Below are positions 44,094 through 53,337 of a stretch of 64,000 nucleotides of DNA, one piece after another (position 1 is the stretch's first letter; every line of letters begins with the position of its first letter). The notes beneath the pieces are model-generated. The model was not told where the DNA came from. It saw nothing but the letters and a program-made list of their open reading frames with translations, and made no database searches. Origin of the DNA: JASHUC01 sp035606175. Its GTDB lineage: Bacteria > Pseudomonadota > Gammaproteobacteria > Steroidobacterales > Steroidobacteraceae. The stretch spans positions 62,001 to 126,000 of the forward strand of contig DATNFW010000032.1 of the NCBI GenBank assembly GCA_035606175.1, read 5' to 3'. Position numbers and translations under genes: made by a program.

Positions 44094-44957
44094 TCAGCCG
44101 GCGGGCGCCGGAACCGCTGCAGAAGCGGTCTGCGGGGCCGCGCTGGCCTTTTGCGCCGCCTGCTGCGATTTGATCCAGGCGTCGAAATCCTTCTTGCTCA
44201 CCGCATTGACCACGATCGGCATGAAGCCGTGGTCGCGCCCGCAGAGCTCTGCGCATTGGCCGCGGTAGACGCCCGGCTTGTCCGCATCGACCTTGAACCA
44301 GGCTTCATTGACGTAGCCGGGGATCGCGTCCTTCTTCACGCCGAAGTCCGGCACCCACCAGGAGTGGATCACGTCGTCGGCGGTGATGAGCAGGCGAACC
44401 TTGGTGTCGACGGGCACCACGAGCGGGTGATCGACGTTGAGCAGATAGTGCGGGACGGTCTCGGGATTGATGCCCGAGTCGAGCTCGCGCGCGGCATCGC
44501 TCGCCCGGTCGAGGCGCGAGAAGTAGTTCACCCCGCTCGCCAGATAGTCGTAATTCCAGCCCCACTGGAAGCCCGTGACTTTGATCGTGAGCTGGGTGTT
44601 GCGCAGATCCTCGGTCTCGACCAGCGTGCGTGCGGCGGGGATCGCAACGGCGATCAAGATCGCGACGGGGATGATCGTCCAGACGATCTCGACCTTGGTG
44701 TTGTGCACCATCGTGGTATCCGGCACCGCGCCGCGGGAGTGCCGGAAGGTGACGATCGAGTAGATCATCACGCCGAAGACGACGACGCCGATCGCGACGC
44801 ACACCCAAAGCATCATCATGTGCAGGTCGTAGATGTGGCGCGACATCGCGGTGACGCCCTGCGGCATGTTGAGCAGGCCCCAGCCCGACTCGGCGTGGGC
44901 CTCTCCACCTGCGGCAAGGGCGAGAGCCACCGCGGCAACGATCCTGGATATGTTCAT
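44094..44957 (-). CDS. ctaC: Cytochrome c oxidase subunit II
   Basis: 287 residues from ATG 44957. It has a signal sequence (to about AHAESG), two TM helices (about 35-60 and 85-105) and a periplasmic Cu-A domain with the full ligand set in CAELCGRDHGFM, plus the aromatic electron-entry strand GFQWGWNYDYLAS. No C-terminal haem c domain; an Ala/Gln-rich tail ends the protein. First gene of the oxidase operon, followed by hairpins and a gutted ctaD. Confidence 0.96.
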   Translation of the reverse strand: MNISRIVAAVALALAAGGEAHAESGWGLLNMPQGVTAMSRHIYDLHMMMLWVCVAIGVVVFGVMIYSIVTFRHSRGAVPDTTMVHNTKVEIVWTIIPVAILIAVAIPAARTLVETEDLRNTQLTIKVTGFQWGWNYDYLASGVNYFSRLDRASDAARELDSGINPETVPHYLLNVDHPLVVPVDTKVRLLITADDVIHSWWVPDFGVKKDAIPGYVNEAWFKVDADKPGVYRGQCAELCGRDHGFMPIVVNAVSKKDFDAWIKSQQAAQKASAAPQTASAAVPAPAG

Positions 44958-45113
44958 GGGCTCGCCGAACTCTCTTTCATGGCCTCGCGGCCAGCTTCTT
45001 TCGGGGTCGCCCGAGGCGCTGCCCCCAACCAACGCAGTCGCGCCTCGCACGGCAGCCGGCGCGGTGCCCGAGCATCCCGCGCGGCGCGACGATCGGCGCG
45101 GGCCGTTCGCGCC

Positions 45114-45695
45114 TCAGGCGAGCCGGGGCGACTCGTTGATTCGGCCGATCAGCCGGTTGAGCCGCACCGCGAGCCCGCGGCGCTCTTCCTCCGTCAGGAA
45201 GTCCCCGACCTCGCATTGGCGGCCGTGCGACTCGATCACGAGGCGGCTCGGATACAGGCGCGACGCGGGGCGGCGCAGTTTAACCTGTGCCCAGTGCCGC
45301 GGGAACACGACCCGCACACAGCGCGCGCCGGCGCGCGACTCGACGAGCACGTCGCGATCGGAGACGGTGATCGTCTGCAGCTGTCTCCGCCGCTCGAGAC
45401 TCGCCCTCAACGCCCACGCGAGGACCACCATCTCGAGTCCTGCGAACGGGAAGACCGGCCAAAAACCAAGCGCGGCCATGCATCCCGCAATCGTGAACGA
45501 CACCGTGCACATCCCGCCGAAGAACACGAATGCGCCCCGCACGCTCAGAGAGCAGTTCGGTGCGATCACGATGCGCAGCTGCGCGGCATCCACGGGATCG
45601 GGCCTTCGGGCCTCGAGAGGCCGAGGCTCTGGAATGGTACCCCAGCCACTTGAATATACAAGGTAAACGGGACCCTCGAGCATGCCGGCGTCCAT
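45114..45695 (-). CDS. DUF2244 family membrane protein
   Basis: 193 residues. Two TM helices (about 52-72 and 76-96) precede a C-terminal domain with VFPRHWAQVKLRRP and a DFLTEEERRGLAVRLNRLI ending, the family pattern. It often neighbours cytochrome oxidase genes. The first ~35 residues look unlike the family, so the start may be internal. Confidence 0.78.
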   Translation of the reverse strand: MDAGMLEGPVYLVYSSGWGTIPEPRPLEARRPDPVDAAQLRIVIAPNCSLSVRGAFVFFGGMCTVSFTIAGCMAALGFWPVFPFAGLEMVVLAWALRASLERRRQLQTITVSDRDVLVESRAGARCVRVVFPRHWAQVKLRRPASRLYPSRLVIESHGRQCEVGDFLTEEERRGLAVRLNRLIGRINESPRLA

Positions 45696-45744
45696 AGCGC
45701 GGGTCGCCGCGCATCACGCGCTGCTGGATCGCGCGCTGCTGCAT

Positions 45745-46503
45745 TCATGGGCCGTGCATCGCGCGTCGCGCATCGCCCGCGTCACACCGCGCTCGCGAAC
45801 AGAGGGCGAGCAGCGCCTCGCTCGCCGCGGGGGGTAGTGCAATGCCTGGCTCGAGCCGCTGCTCGGACGCGCGATTCACGTGGGGCACCAGGGCGAGGGG
45901 TGCGCACCCGAGTCGCTGCGCGAGAGTCGCAAGATTCTCGGCGGCACGCTCGAAGCCGGGGTCGATGGCGTTGCCGATCCAACCCACAAGCTCGAGGCCG
46001 TCCGCCTCGATCGCCCGCACGCTGAGCAGCGTGTGATTGAGGCAGCCGAGCCGCAGCCCGACGACGAGCACCACGGGAAGCGCGAGAGCTCGTGCCACAT
46101 CGGCCAGCGTCTCCCGCGCGCCGATCGGCGCGAGCCAGCCCCCCGCGCCCTCGACGATGACGCACTCCGCACCCTGCGCGAGCTCCTCGAAGCGCTGCCG
46201 GATCAGCGCCACATCGATTGCAATGCCCTCTTCGGACGCGGCGATGTGCGGGGAGACGGCCGCGCGCAGGCAGTAGGGATTGATGCGTTCATAGGGCGCT
46301 TCGATGCTCGCTGCGGCCGCGAGCGCGAGAGCGTCTTCGTTTCTCGGGCCGGAGGGGGTGCTCGTGGCACCGGCGGCGACCGGTTTCATTGCAGCGACCG
46401 CGATGCCGCGCGCGACGAGCGCCCGCACGACCGAAACCGCCACGAGTGTCTTGCCTACGCCCGTATCCGTGCCCGCGATGAAGAGGCCGCGGCGGCCCCT
46501 CAT
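45745..46503 (-). CDS. bioD: Dethiobiotin synthetase
   Basis: ATP-dependent ring closure of DAPA to dethiobiotin. 252 residues. P-loop FIAGTDTGVGKT (about 7-18), Lys in MKPVAAG, VIVEGAGGWLAPI. The ATG at 46503 overlaps the bioC stop (ATGA). Last gene of the biotin operon. The C-terminal ~25 residues (SRARCDAGDARRAMHGP) extend past the usual end. Confidence 0.95.
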   Translation of the reverse strand: MRGRRGLFIAGTDTGVGKTLVAVSVVRALVARGIAVAAMKPVAAGATSTPSGPRNEDALALAAAASIEAPYERINPYCLRAAVSPHIAASEEGIAIDVALIRQRFEELAQGAECVIVEGAGGWLAPIGARETLADVARALALPVVLVVGLRLGCLNHTLLSVRAIEADGLELVGWIGNAIDPGFERAAENLATLAQRLGCAPLALVPHVNRASEQRLEPGIALPPAASEALLALCSRARCDAGDARRAMHGP

Positions 46504-47447
46504 GACGGCGGCCTGCGCCGGATCGCTGCGGGTGAGATGCGTACTTCGGAGCCGGTCGGCGAGTGGGCCATGCCCCGTGCGCTGCCCGCGCTCGTCTTTT
46601 GGCTCCACGCGGCGCCGTAGATCACTTCGTACGTCGCCGGCAGGCGGCCATCGCGCCGGAAGGTCTCGTACGCCTCCGTCATCGCTCGCCATTTGCCCCG
46701 TCCGGTGAGGCCTCGATGGCGGGCCGCCGTGACGTTGTGTGCGCCGATCGCCTTCAGATCGCGCGTGAGCGCGAGCACATCCGCGTAGGAAAGCGTGAAG
46801 CGCTCGACATCGAGCACGGGCTCGGCGAATCCGGCGCGCGTGAGCGCATCGCCCACGTCGTGCATGTCGAGAAAGGCGTTGACGTGACTCGCATCGTCCG
46901 CAGCCGTCCATGCGTCGCGCAGCTCGCGCAGCGTGTCCGGCCCGAGCGTGCTGAAGGAAAAGAACCCGCCGGGCCTCGACACGCGCCGGATCTCCGCGAG
47001 CACCTCGTCGGGCGTATCGCACCACTGCAGCAGCAGATTGCCGAAGACGAGATCGATCGAAGCATCGGCGAGCGGCAGCCGATACGCATCGCCGCACATT
47101 CGCTCGAAGCGCCGGAAAGGCCGGCTACGGTGCCGCGCCTCACGCAGCATGCCGGGCGCGATATCGAGCCCGACAGTGAGCGCGCGCGGGTAGCGACGTT
47201 TGAGTTGCCGAGCACCCTCCCCCGTGCCGCAGCCCAAATCGAGCACGCGTGCCGGCTCGATGCCGATCAAACGCAATCGATCGAGCAGCTCCATCCGCAC
47301 GCGTGCCTGCAGCACCGCGGCACCGTCATAGCTCGCGCTCGCCCGCTCGAACGATCTCCGCACGCTCGCGCGATCGAGTCGAGCGCCGGGCGGCGCGCCG
47401 CCCTCGGAACGCGAGTCGCGATGGGGATCGGGCGCCTGCGGCCGCAT
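46500..47447 (-). CDS. bioC: Malonyl-ACP O-methyltransferase BioC
   Basis: SAM methyltransferase that caps malonyl-ACP to start pimelate synthesis. 315 residues, longer than typical ~250 because of an N-terminal leader and a C-terminal tail. SAM motif VLDLGCGTGEG (about 69-79), then FGNLLLQWCD and GGFFSFSTLGPDTLREL, the BioC-specific segment. Start is one base after bioF's last base plus a 3-bp gap; ATGA overlap with bioD. Confidence 0.95.
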   Translation of the reverse strand: MRPQAPDPHRDSRSEGGAPPGARLDRASVRRSFERASASYDGAAVLQARVRMELLDRLRLIGIEPARVLDLGCGTGEGARQLKRRYPRALTVGLDIAPGMLREARHRSRPFRRFERMCGDAYRLPLADASIDLVFGNLLLQWCDTPDEVLAEIRRVSRPGGFFSFSTLGPDTLRELRDAWTAADDASHVNAFLDMHDVGDALTRAGFAEPVLDVERFTLSYADVLALTRDLKAIGAHNVTAARHRGLTGRGKWRAMTEAYETFRRDGRLPATYEVIYGAAWSQKTSAGSARGMAHSPTGSEVRISPAAIRRRPPS

Positions 47448-47450
47448 GAC

Positions 47451-48824
47451 TCAGAGCCGCCCCGGGTGTGAGCGGGCCCGCAGCTCATCGAGTGCGTGCT
47501 CGGCGAGCACACTCTCGGCAGGCGCCTCGCGGAGGGCGTCGGCGAGCGCGGCGACGAGTGCATCGACCTGCGCCTCGGTGTGGGCTGCCGAAAACGTGAT
47601 CCGCAGCCGCGCCGTCCGCGCGGGCACCGTGGGCGGACGGATCGCGGCCACCCAGAGTCCCGATTGCAGCAGAGCTCGGCTCGCGCCGAGCGCCGCCTCG
47701 GCGCTCCCGAGAATGATCGGCTGAATCGGCGTGCTCGAGGGCGAAAGCGGCACGCCCCGGGCGCTCGCGCCGCTGCGGAACCGAGCCGTGAGCGCGAGCA
47801 CGCGCTCCCTGCGCCAGCTCTCGCGTTGCGAGACTTCGAGAGCGGCGCGCGCTGCCGCCGCGAGCGCATGAGGCAAAGCCGTCGTGTAGATGTAGCTGCG
47901 AGCACTCTGGATGAGCGTTTCGATCAGCGCGCCGGAGCCCGCCACGAACGCGCCGAAAGTGCCGAACGCTTTGCCGAGCGTTCCCACGAGCACCGCTACC
48001 CGCTCGGGGGCGACGCCGAGATGCTCGAGCGTGCCGCGGCCGCTTCCGCCGAGCACTCCGAGCCCATGCGCATCGTCGACGATGAGCTGCGCGCCGTGCC
48101 GTTCGGCGGCGACGGCCAACTCGCCGATCGGTGCGAGATCCCCGTCCATGCTGAAGAGCCCGTCGGTGACGATCAGCGCAGTACGGTCCTGCCGAGGCAC
48201 GCTCGCGATAGGCGCGGTGCCGCGCGGTGCCTGCAGCATCCGCGCAGCCGCGCCCGCGTCGGCGTGGGGGTAGCGCTGCAAACGCCCGCCCGACAGCAGC
48301 GCCGCATCGATGAGCGAGGCGTGGCACAGGCGGTCGAGCAGCACCCGATCGCCGCGGCCGGCGAGTGCGGCGACTGCCGCGAGGTTCGCCATGTAGCCGG
48401 TCGAGAAGAGGAGCGCCCTCTCCCGACCGACGAATGCGGCGAGCGCCTGCTCGAGGCGCTCGTGCTCGATACCATGGCCGGTCACGAGATGCGAGGCGCC
48501 GCTGCCGACGCCCCAGTGGCCGGCCGCATCGCGAAGCGCGGCGCTGACGGCTGGATGCCTGCTCAGACCCAAATAGTCGTTGCCGCAAAAGTTGACGAGC
48601 CGCCTGCCCTCGACCACGACCTCCGCCGAATCAGGCCCGGCGCCCGGAAATTCCGGGAAACGCTCCACCGTTCGGCGCGCGCGCCGGAGATGCTGCCGCC
48701 CGGCTCGCGCGAGGGCGTCCGTGAGCGCAGCGGCACCGGCTCGAGCAGGGCTGCCAGTTTGGGCAGGGTTGCCGGCAGGGTTGCCGGCTCGGGCAGCGTG
48801 GAAAGGGTTGTCAGCGTCGGCCAT
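47451..48824 (-). CDS. bioF: 8-amino-7-oxononanoate synthase
   Basis: PLP enzyme condensing pimeloyl-ACP and alanine. 457 residues. It has FCGNDYLGLSRHP, GSGASHLVTGHGIEHERLEQALA, DDAHGLGVLG and the PLP lysine in GTLGKAFGTFGAF. The N-terminal ~70 residues include an AGNPAGNPAQTGSPARAG-like run not typical of the family. No bioH is in the window; the esterase must be elsewhere. Confidence 0.95.
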   Translation of the reverse strand: MADADNPFHAARAGNPAGNPAQTGSPARAGAAALTDALARAGRQHLRRARRTVERFPEFPGAGPDSAEVVVEGRRLVNFCGNDYLGLSRHPAVSAALRDAAGHWGVGSGASHLVTGHGIEHERLEQALAAFVGRERALLFSTGYMANLAAVAALAGRGDRVLLDRLCHASLIDAALLSGGRLQRYPHADAGAAARMLQAPRGTAPIASVPRQDRTALIVTDGLFSMDGDLAPIGELAVAAERHGAQLIVDDAHGLGVLGGSGRGTLEHLGVAPERVAVLVGTLGKAFGTFGAFVAGSGALIETLIQSARSYIYTTALPHALAAAARAALEVSQRESWRRERVLALTARFRSGASARGVPLSPSSTPIQPIILGSAEAALGASRALLQSGLWVAAIRPPTVPARTARLRITFSAAHTEAQVDALVAALADALREAPAESVLAEHALDELRARSHPGRL

Positions 48825-48831
48825 GCGAGCG

Positions 48832-49860
48832 TCACTGCGCGAGGGCGTGACTCCCGAGCACTGCCTCGATGCGCGGGGAGCCGTCCGACTCGGCGGGCTC
48901 TCGCGCTGACCGCGCCGACTCCTCGGGCTTGAGTCCGAGCCGCTCGAGGAGCCGTTTGTCGTGATCGACGTCCGGGTTGCCCGTCGTGAGCAGCTTCTCC
49001 CCGTAAAAAATCGAGTTCGCGCCTGCGAGAAAGCACAGCGCCTGCATCTCGTCGCTCATCTGCGTGCGTCCGGCGGAGAGCCGCACGTGCGAACGCGGCA
49101 TCAGCATGCGTGCGACGGCGATCGTGCGGACGAAATCGAACGGGTCGACGCGCTCGACGCCGGCGAGCGGCGTCCCCGGCACCTGCACGAGCTCGTTGAT
49201 GGGAACACTCTCCGGGTGCTCCGGGAGATTCGCGAGCGTCACGAGAAGCTGCGCGCGGTCGCGCGCGGATTCGCCGAGTCCCACGATGCCGCCGCAACAG
49301 ACCTTGAGCCCGGCGGCGCGCACCGCCTCGAGCGTGTCGAGGCGATCGCGGTAGGTGCGCGTGGTGATGATCTCCGCGTAAAACTCCTCGGAGGTATCGA
49401 GGTTGTGATTGTAGTAATCGAGGCCGGCCGCCTTCAGCGACTGCGCTTGCTCCGGCGTGAGCATGCCGAGCGTCGCGCAGGTCTCGAGACCGAGCGCGCT
49501 CACCTCCCGCACCATCGCGCAAATCGCCTGCAGATCCTTCGGCTTCGGAGCGCGATAGGCTGCGCCCATGCAGAAACGCGTTGCCCCGGCCGCCCGCGCG
49601 CGCCGTGCCGCCTCGCGCACTGCCTCGAGGTCCATGAGGGTTTCGCGGCCGACACCCGTGTCGTAATGGACACTTTGCGGGCAGTAGGCGCAGTCCTCCG
49701 GGCACGCACCGGTCTTGACGGAAAGCAGCGTGCTCATTTGCACTGTATTCGGCTCGTGACACGCACGATGCACCGACTGAGCATCGAGCAGCAGGTCGAG
49801 GAGGGGGCGCGCGAAGAGGGACTCGACCTCATCGAGCGTCCAGTCGTGCCGTACGATCAT
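48832..49860 (-). CDS. bioB: Biotin synthase
   Basis: Radical-SAM enzyme inserting sulphur into dethiobiotin. 342 residues. The radical-SAM cluster is in GACPEDCAYCPQS, the MGAAYRAP and YYNHNLDTSEEFY segments are conserved, and GGIVGLGES and SAGRTQM follow. The ATG at 49860 (MIVRHDWTLDEVESLF) matches the family N-terminus. First gene of the bioBFCD operon, divergent from the carotenoid oxygenase. Confidence 0.97.
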   Translation of the reverse strand: MIVRHDWTLDEVESLFARPLLDLLLDAQSVHRACHEPNTVQMSTLLSVKTGACPEDCAYCPQSVHYDTGVGRETLMDLEAVREAARRARAAGATRFCMGAAYRAPKPKDLQAICAMVREVSALGLETCATLGMLTPEQAQSLKAAGLDYYNHNLDTSEEFYAEIITTRTYRDRLDTLEAVRAAGLKVCCGGIVGLGESARDRAQLLVTLANLPEHPESVPINELVQVPGTPLAGVERVDPFDFVRTIAVARMLMPRSHVRLSAGRTQMSDEMQALCFLAGANSIFYGEKLLTTGNPDVDHDKRLLERLGLKPEESARSAREPAESDGSPRIEAVLGSHALAQ

Positions 49861-50010
49861 GCGGGCTCCGGGGAAGAGGGCAGAGGGTGGGCGGATGCGC
49901 CGCATGGTTGCGAGCGCAGCGAGCGCTGTCAACCGGGCGGGGTCCTCCTGGGTGACGGTTGGTCGTTCCGTGAACAGGGCCGGCGCGGTACGATCTCGCA
50001 CTGTCGCGCG

Positions 50011-50050
50011 AGACAGCCGAGAACAGCCGAAGACAGCCGAGGAGAGCCGA
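50011..50050 (+). repeat. Four-copy 10-bp tandem repeat in the leader of the carotenoid oxygenase gene
   Basis: AGACAGCCGA, GAACAGCCGA, AGACAGCCGA and GGAGAGCCGA lie head to tail at 50011-50050. The last copy provides the GGAGAG ribosome-binding site and ends one base before the ATG at 50052. Confidence 0.85.
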
Positions 50051-50051
50051 G

Positions 50052-51719
50052 ATGCGCCGCACGAAGAACCCTACCCAGGCATCATCGACATCGAATGACA
50101 CGAGCGCCGCTGCGCTCGACCGGCGGCGATTCATGGGCGCGCTCGGCGCGGCCGCGGTGCCGCTCGGTATCGCCGGCAGCGCGCTGGCCGCATCGCAGGG
50201 CACCGGGTCGGCCGGTCTCGACACCCGTGCGCCGTCGGGGCGCGGCGGCGCTACGCGAGCCGCCGCGGCCAGGGATGCGGCGGCGGGCTTCGAGCACGGC
50301 TCCCCACATCATCTGCCGCAGCTGTTCCGGCTCGAGAGCGACATCCACGACGTGGAGGTCGAGGGGACGATCCCGGCGGACCTCGAGGGCGCCTTCTACC
50401 GCGTCGGCCCGGACCCCATGTACCCGCTGCATCCCGGGGACATTCCCTTCGATGGCGAAGGCCACGTGAGCGCTTTCTATTTCGAGAGCGGCCGCGTGAG
50501 CTACCGCAGCCGCTTCGCCCGCACGCAGCGCTACAAGGCGCAGGCCGCAGCGCACCGGATCCTCTTTCCCATGTACCGCAACCCGTACATGAACGATCCG
50601 AGCGTCAAGGGGCTCTCCCGCGGGACGGCGAACACGCACATTTATTTCCACAACCATCTGCTGCTCGCGCTGAAGGAAGACAGCCCTCCGGTCGCGATGA
50701 ACCCGCTGACGCTCGAGACGGTGGATGACTACCACACGTTCAATGGCCAGCTCGAGAGCCAGACGTTCACCGCGCATCCGAAGCGCGATTCGGAGAGCGG
50801 GAACATGGTCGCGTTCGGCTACGAGGCGCGCGGCTTCGGCAGCAACGACGTGAACGTGTTCGAGTACACGCCCGAGGGCCGGCGTGTCTGGAATGCGTGG
50901 ATCAAAGTGCCGTACGTCGGGATGATCCACGACTTCGCCGTGACGCGGCATTACGTGGTGTTCTACGTGATCCCGCTCGCGTTTGATGAGGCGCAGATGA
51001 AGCGCGGCGGTATTCACTGGTCGTGGGACGGAACGAAGCCGACGTATTTCGGCTTCCTGCGGCGCGGCGGCGACGGAAGCGACCTGCGCTGGATCAAAGG
51101 ACCGACGCGCAGCTCCACGCACGTCATGGGGACGTTCGAGGATCGGAACCGTCTGTACATCGACGTCGAGATGTCGGAGTTCAATCCGTTCCCGTTCATG
51201 CCGTTTCGCCACGGCACGCGCTGGGATCCGGTGCGCGGCGCGAGCCATATCACGCGCCTCTCGGTCGATCTCGGCCGTAAAAGCCTGCGCGCCTACGGCA
51301 TCGAGCAGCTCTATCCACATCAGGGCGCTCTGCCGCGGCAGGACGATCGCTACAACACGGTGCCTTACCGCATCGGCTTCCTACCGTGCCCGGACCCGCA
51401 GCCGCCGAGCGGCGAGCGGCCGCGCTCGTGCTATGCGCGCTTCGATCACACGACGCGCAGCGCAATGCTGTACCGCTCGGAGGAGGGGACCTCACTCGCG
51501 GAGGCCTGCTTCGCCCCGAAGAATGCGCACGCTCGCGAGGGCGAGGGTTATCTGCTCGGCGTTGCGACGCGCATGAACGAGGATCGTCGCGCCGATCTCG
51601 TCGTCCTCGACGCCGAGCACATCGACGAGGGTCCGATCGCGGTCGTGAAATTGCCGACGCGCATCGTCGGGCAGATTCATGGCTACTGGGTGTCGAAGGA
51701 GAGTCTCACGCGCACTTGA
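50052..51719 (+). CDS. Carotenoid oxygenase family dioxygenase with Tat signal
   Basis: Non-haem Fe(II) dioxygenase that cleaves carotenoids, apocarotenoids or stilbenes. 555 residues. A twin-arginine leader (DRRRFMGALGAAAVP, about 24-38) predicts export. The propeller opens EGTIPADLEGAFYRVGPDP; likely iron-ligand His lie in QTFTAHPKRD, MIHDFAVTRHY, RSSTHVMGTFE and near the end in GQIHGYW. The substrate is not predictable; no carotenoid genes are nearby. The ribosome site lies in the last copy of a tandem repeat. Confidence 0.92.
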   Translation: MRRTKNPTQASSTSNDTSAAALDRRRFMGALGAAAVPLGIAGSALAASQGTGSAGLDTRAPSGRGGATRAAAARDAAAGFEHGSPHHLPQLFRLESDIHDVEVEGTIPADLEGAFYRVGPDPMYPLHPGDIPFDGEGHVSAFYFESGRVSYRSRFARTQRYKAQAAAHRILFPMYRNPYMNDPSVKGLSRGTANTHIYFHNHLLLALKEDSPPVAMNPLTLETVDDYHTFNGQLESQTFTAHPKRDSESGNMVAFGYEARGFGSNDVNVFEYTPEGRRVWNAWIKVPYVGMIHDFAVTRHYVVFYVIPLAFDEAQMKRGGIHWSWDGTKPTYFGFLRRGGDGSDLRWIKGPTRSSTHVMGTFEDRNRLYIDVEMSEFNPFPFMPFRHGTRWDPVRGASHITRLSVDLGRKSLRAYGIEQLYPHQGALPRQDDRYNTVPYRIGFLPCPDPQPPSGERPRSCYARFDHTTRSAMLYRSEEGTSLAEACFAPKNAHAREGEGYLLGVATRMNEDRRADLVVLDAEHIDEGPIAVVKLPTRIVGQIHGYWVSKESLTRT

Positions 51720-51750
51720 TGCGGCAGACCAGCCGGCAGCCGTGCTCGCG

Positions 51751-53337
51751 ATGCTAGCAGCCGTGCGCGCGGCGCGATTCGGCCTTGCGGTGGCGTGTTT
51801 ATTCGCGTTTGCGGCGAGCGCCGCATTCGCCGTGAGCACCGCATGCGGCGCGAGCACGGCGGCGCACGTCGAGGTCCACGCCGCTGCGCCGGGTCCGAAG
51901 ATCGACCGGCACATCTTCGGCCAGTTCACGGAGCACCTCGGGCACGGGGTCTACGGCGGAATCTGGGTCGGCGAGCGCTCGCCGATCCCGAACACCCGCG
52001 GCTTCAGAAACGATGTGATTGCCGCGCTTCGCGAGCTGCACGTCCCCGTGGTGCGCTGGCCGGGCGGCTGTTTCGCCGACGAGTATCACTGGCGCGACGG
52101 CATCGGTCCGCGTGCGAAGCGCCCTGTCACGCTCAACACCAACTGGGGCGGCGTGCCGGAGTCGAATGCGGTCGGCACGCAGGAGTTCCTCGATTTCGCG
52201 CAGTTGATCGGCGCCGACGCATACATCAACGGCAATCTCGGCACCGGCTCGCCGCGGGAGATGACGGAGTGGCTGCAATACATGACCTCCGACGTGCCCA
52301 CCGCATTGACGGCAGAGCGCGCCCGCAACGGACACCCGAAACCGTGGAAGATCGCCTACTTCGGCGTGGGGAACGAGCCCTGGGGCTGCGGCGGGCACAT
52401 GACGCCGGATTATTACGTGCAGCTGTTCCGACGCTATGCGACTTATTTGAAAACGCCGGCCGGCGCACGGCCGGTCATCATCGCGGCCGGCGGGCACGAT
52501 GAGGATACTTCCTGGACCGAGGCCCTCGCCTCAAACGCGTCCGACGCCGCAGGGATGATCTCGTTTCATCACTATACGATCCCGGGCGTGAAGTGGAGCT
52601 CGAAGGGAGCCGCGACTGGATTCAAAGAAGATGAGTGGATCTCCACGTTCGCGCACACTTTGCGGATGGAGGGCTTCATCCAGCGGAACAGCGCGATCAT
52701 GGACCGGTACGATCCCGCGAAGAAGATCGGGTTCGCGGTCGATGAATGGGGTACCTGGTACGATCCGGAGCCGGGTCGCGAGGCGCAGTTCCTCGAGCAG
52801 CAGAACACGCTGCGCGATGCGCTCGTCGCCGCCCTCAATCTCGAGATCTTCATGCGGCACGCCGATCGCGTGCGCCTTGCGAATATCGCCCAGATGGTGA
52901 ACGTGCTGCAGGCGATGATCCTGACCCGCGGGCCGCGGATGATCCTGACGCCGACCTATCACGTGTTCCGGATGTTGAGGCCCTTTCAGGACGCGACTGC
53001 GCTGCCGGTCGAGCTCACGACGCCGCAATACACGCTCGGCAGCGTGTCGGTTCCGGAGATCGGTGTCTCGGCGGCGCGAACGAGCGGCGGGGGAATCGCG
53101 CTTTCATTGGTCAATCTCAATCCGCGAAGCGCCGTGCCGGTATCGATCGATCTCCAGGGCTACACCGCCCGGTCCGTGCGGGGAGAGGTGCTGACGGCAT
53201 CCGCGATGGACGCACACAACACCTTCACCGATCCCCACGCAGTCGAGCCGACGATCTTCACCGGCGCCGTCCTGCGCGATGGCGCCGTCACGGTGCCTCT
53301 GCCCGCGAAATCCGTCGTCGTCCTGCAGCTCGAGTGA
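51751..53337 (+). CDS. Secreted alpha-L-arabinofuranosidase, GH51 family
   Basis: Releases arabinose from plant polysaccharides. 528 residues. A signal peptide (about 1-30) is followed by a (beta/alpha)8 barrel with FGQFTEHLGHGVYGG, VRWPGGCFADEYHW, the acid/base Glu in GVGNEPWGCGG and the nucleophile Glu in FAVDEWGTWYD, then a C-terminal beta-sandwich. The start is ATG 51751, with GTG 51742 as alternative. Its stop overlaps the dusA start (GTGA). The only glycan-degrading gene in the window. Confidence 0.93.
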   Translation: MLAAVRAARFGLAVACLFAFAASAAFAVSTACGASTAAHVEVHAAAPGPKIDRHIFGQFTEHLGHGVYGGIWVGERSPIPNTRGFRNDVIAALRELHVPVVRWPGGCFADEYHWRDGIGPRAKRPVTLNTNWGGVPESNAVGTQEFLDFAQLIGADAYINGNLGTGSPREMTEWLQYMTSDVPTALTAERARNGHPKPWKIAYFGVGNEPWGCGGHMTPDYYVQLFRRYATYLKTPAGARPVIIAAGGHDEDTSWTEALASNASDAAGMISFHHYTIPGVKWSSKGAATGFKEDEWISTFAHTLRMEGFIQRNSAIMDRYDPAKKIGFAVDEWGTWYDPEPGREAQFLEQQNTLRDALVAALNLEIFMRHADRVRLANIAQMVNVLQAMILTRGPRMILTPTYHVFRMLRPFQDATALPVELTTPQYTLGSVSVPEIGVSAARTSGGGIALSLVNLNPRSAVPVSIDLQGYTARSVRGEVLTASAMDAHNTFTDPHAVEPTIFTGAVLRDGAVTVPLPAKSVVVLQLE

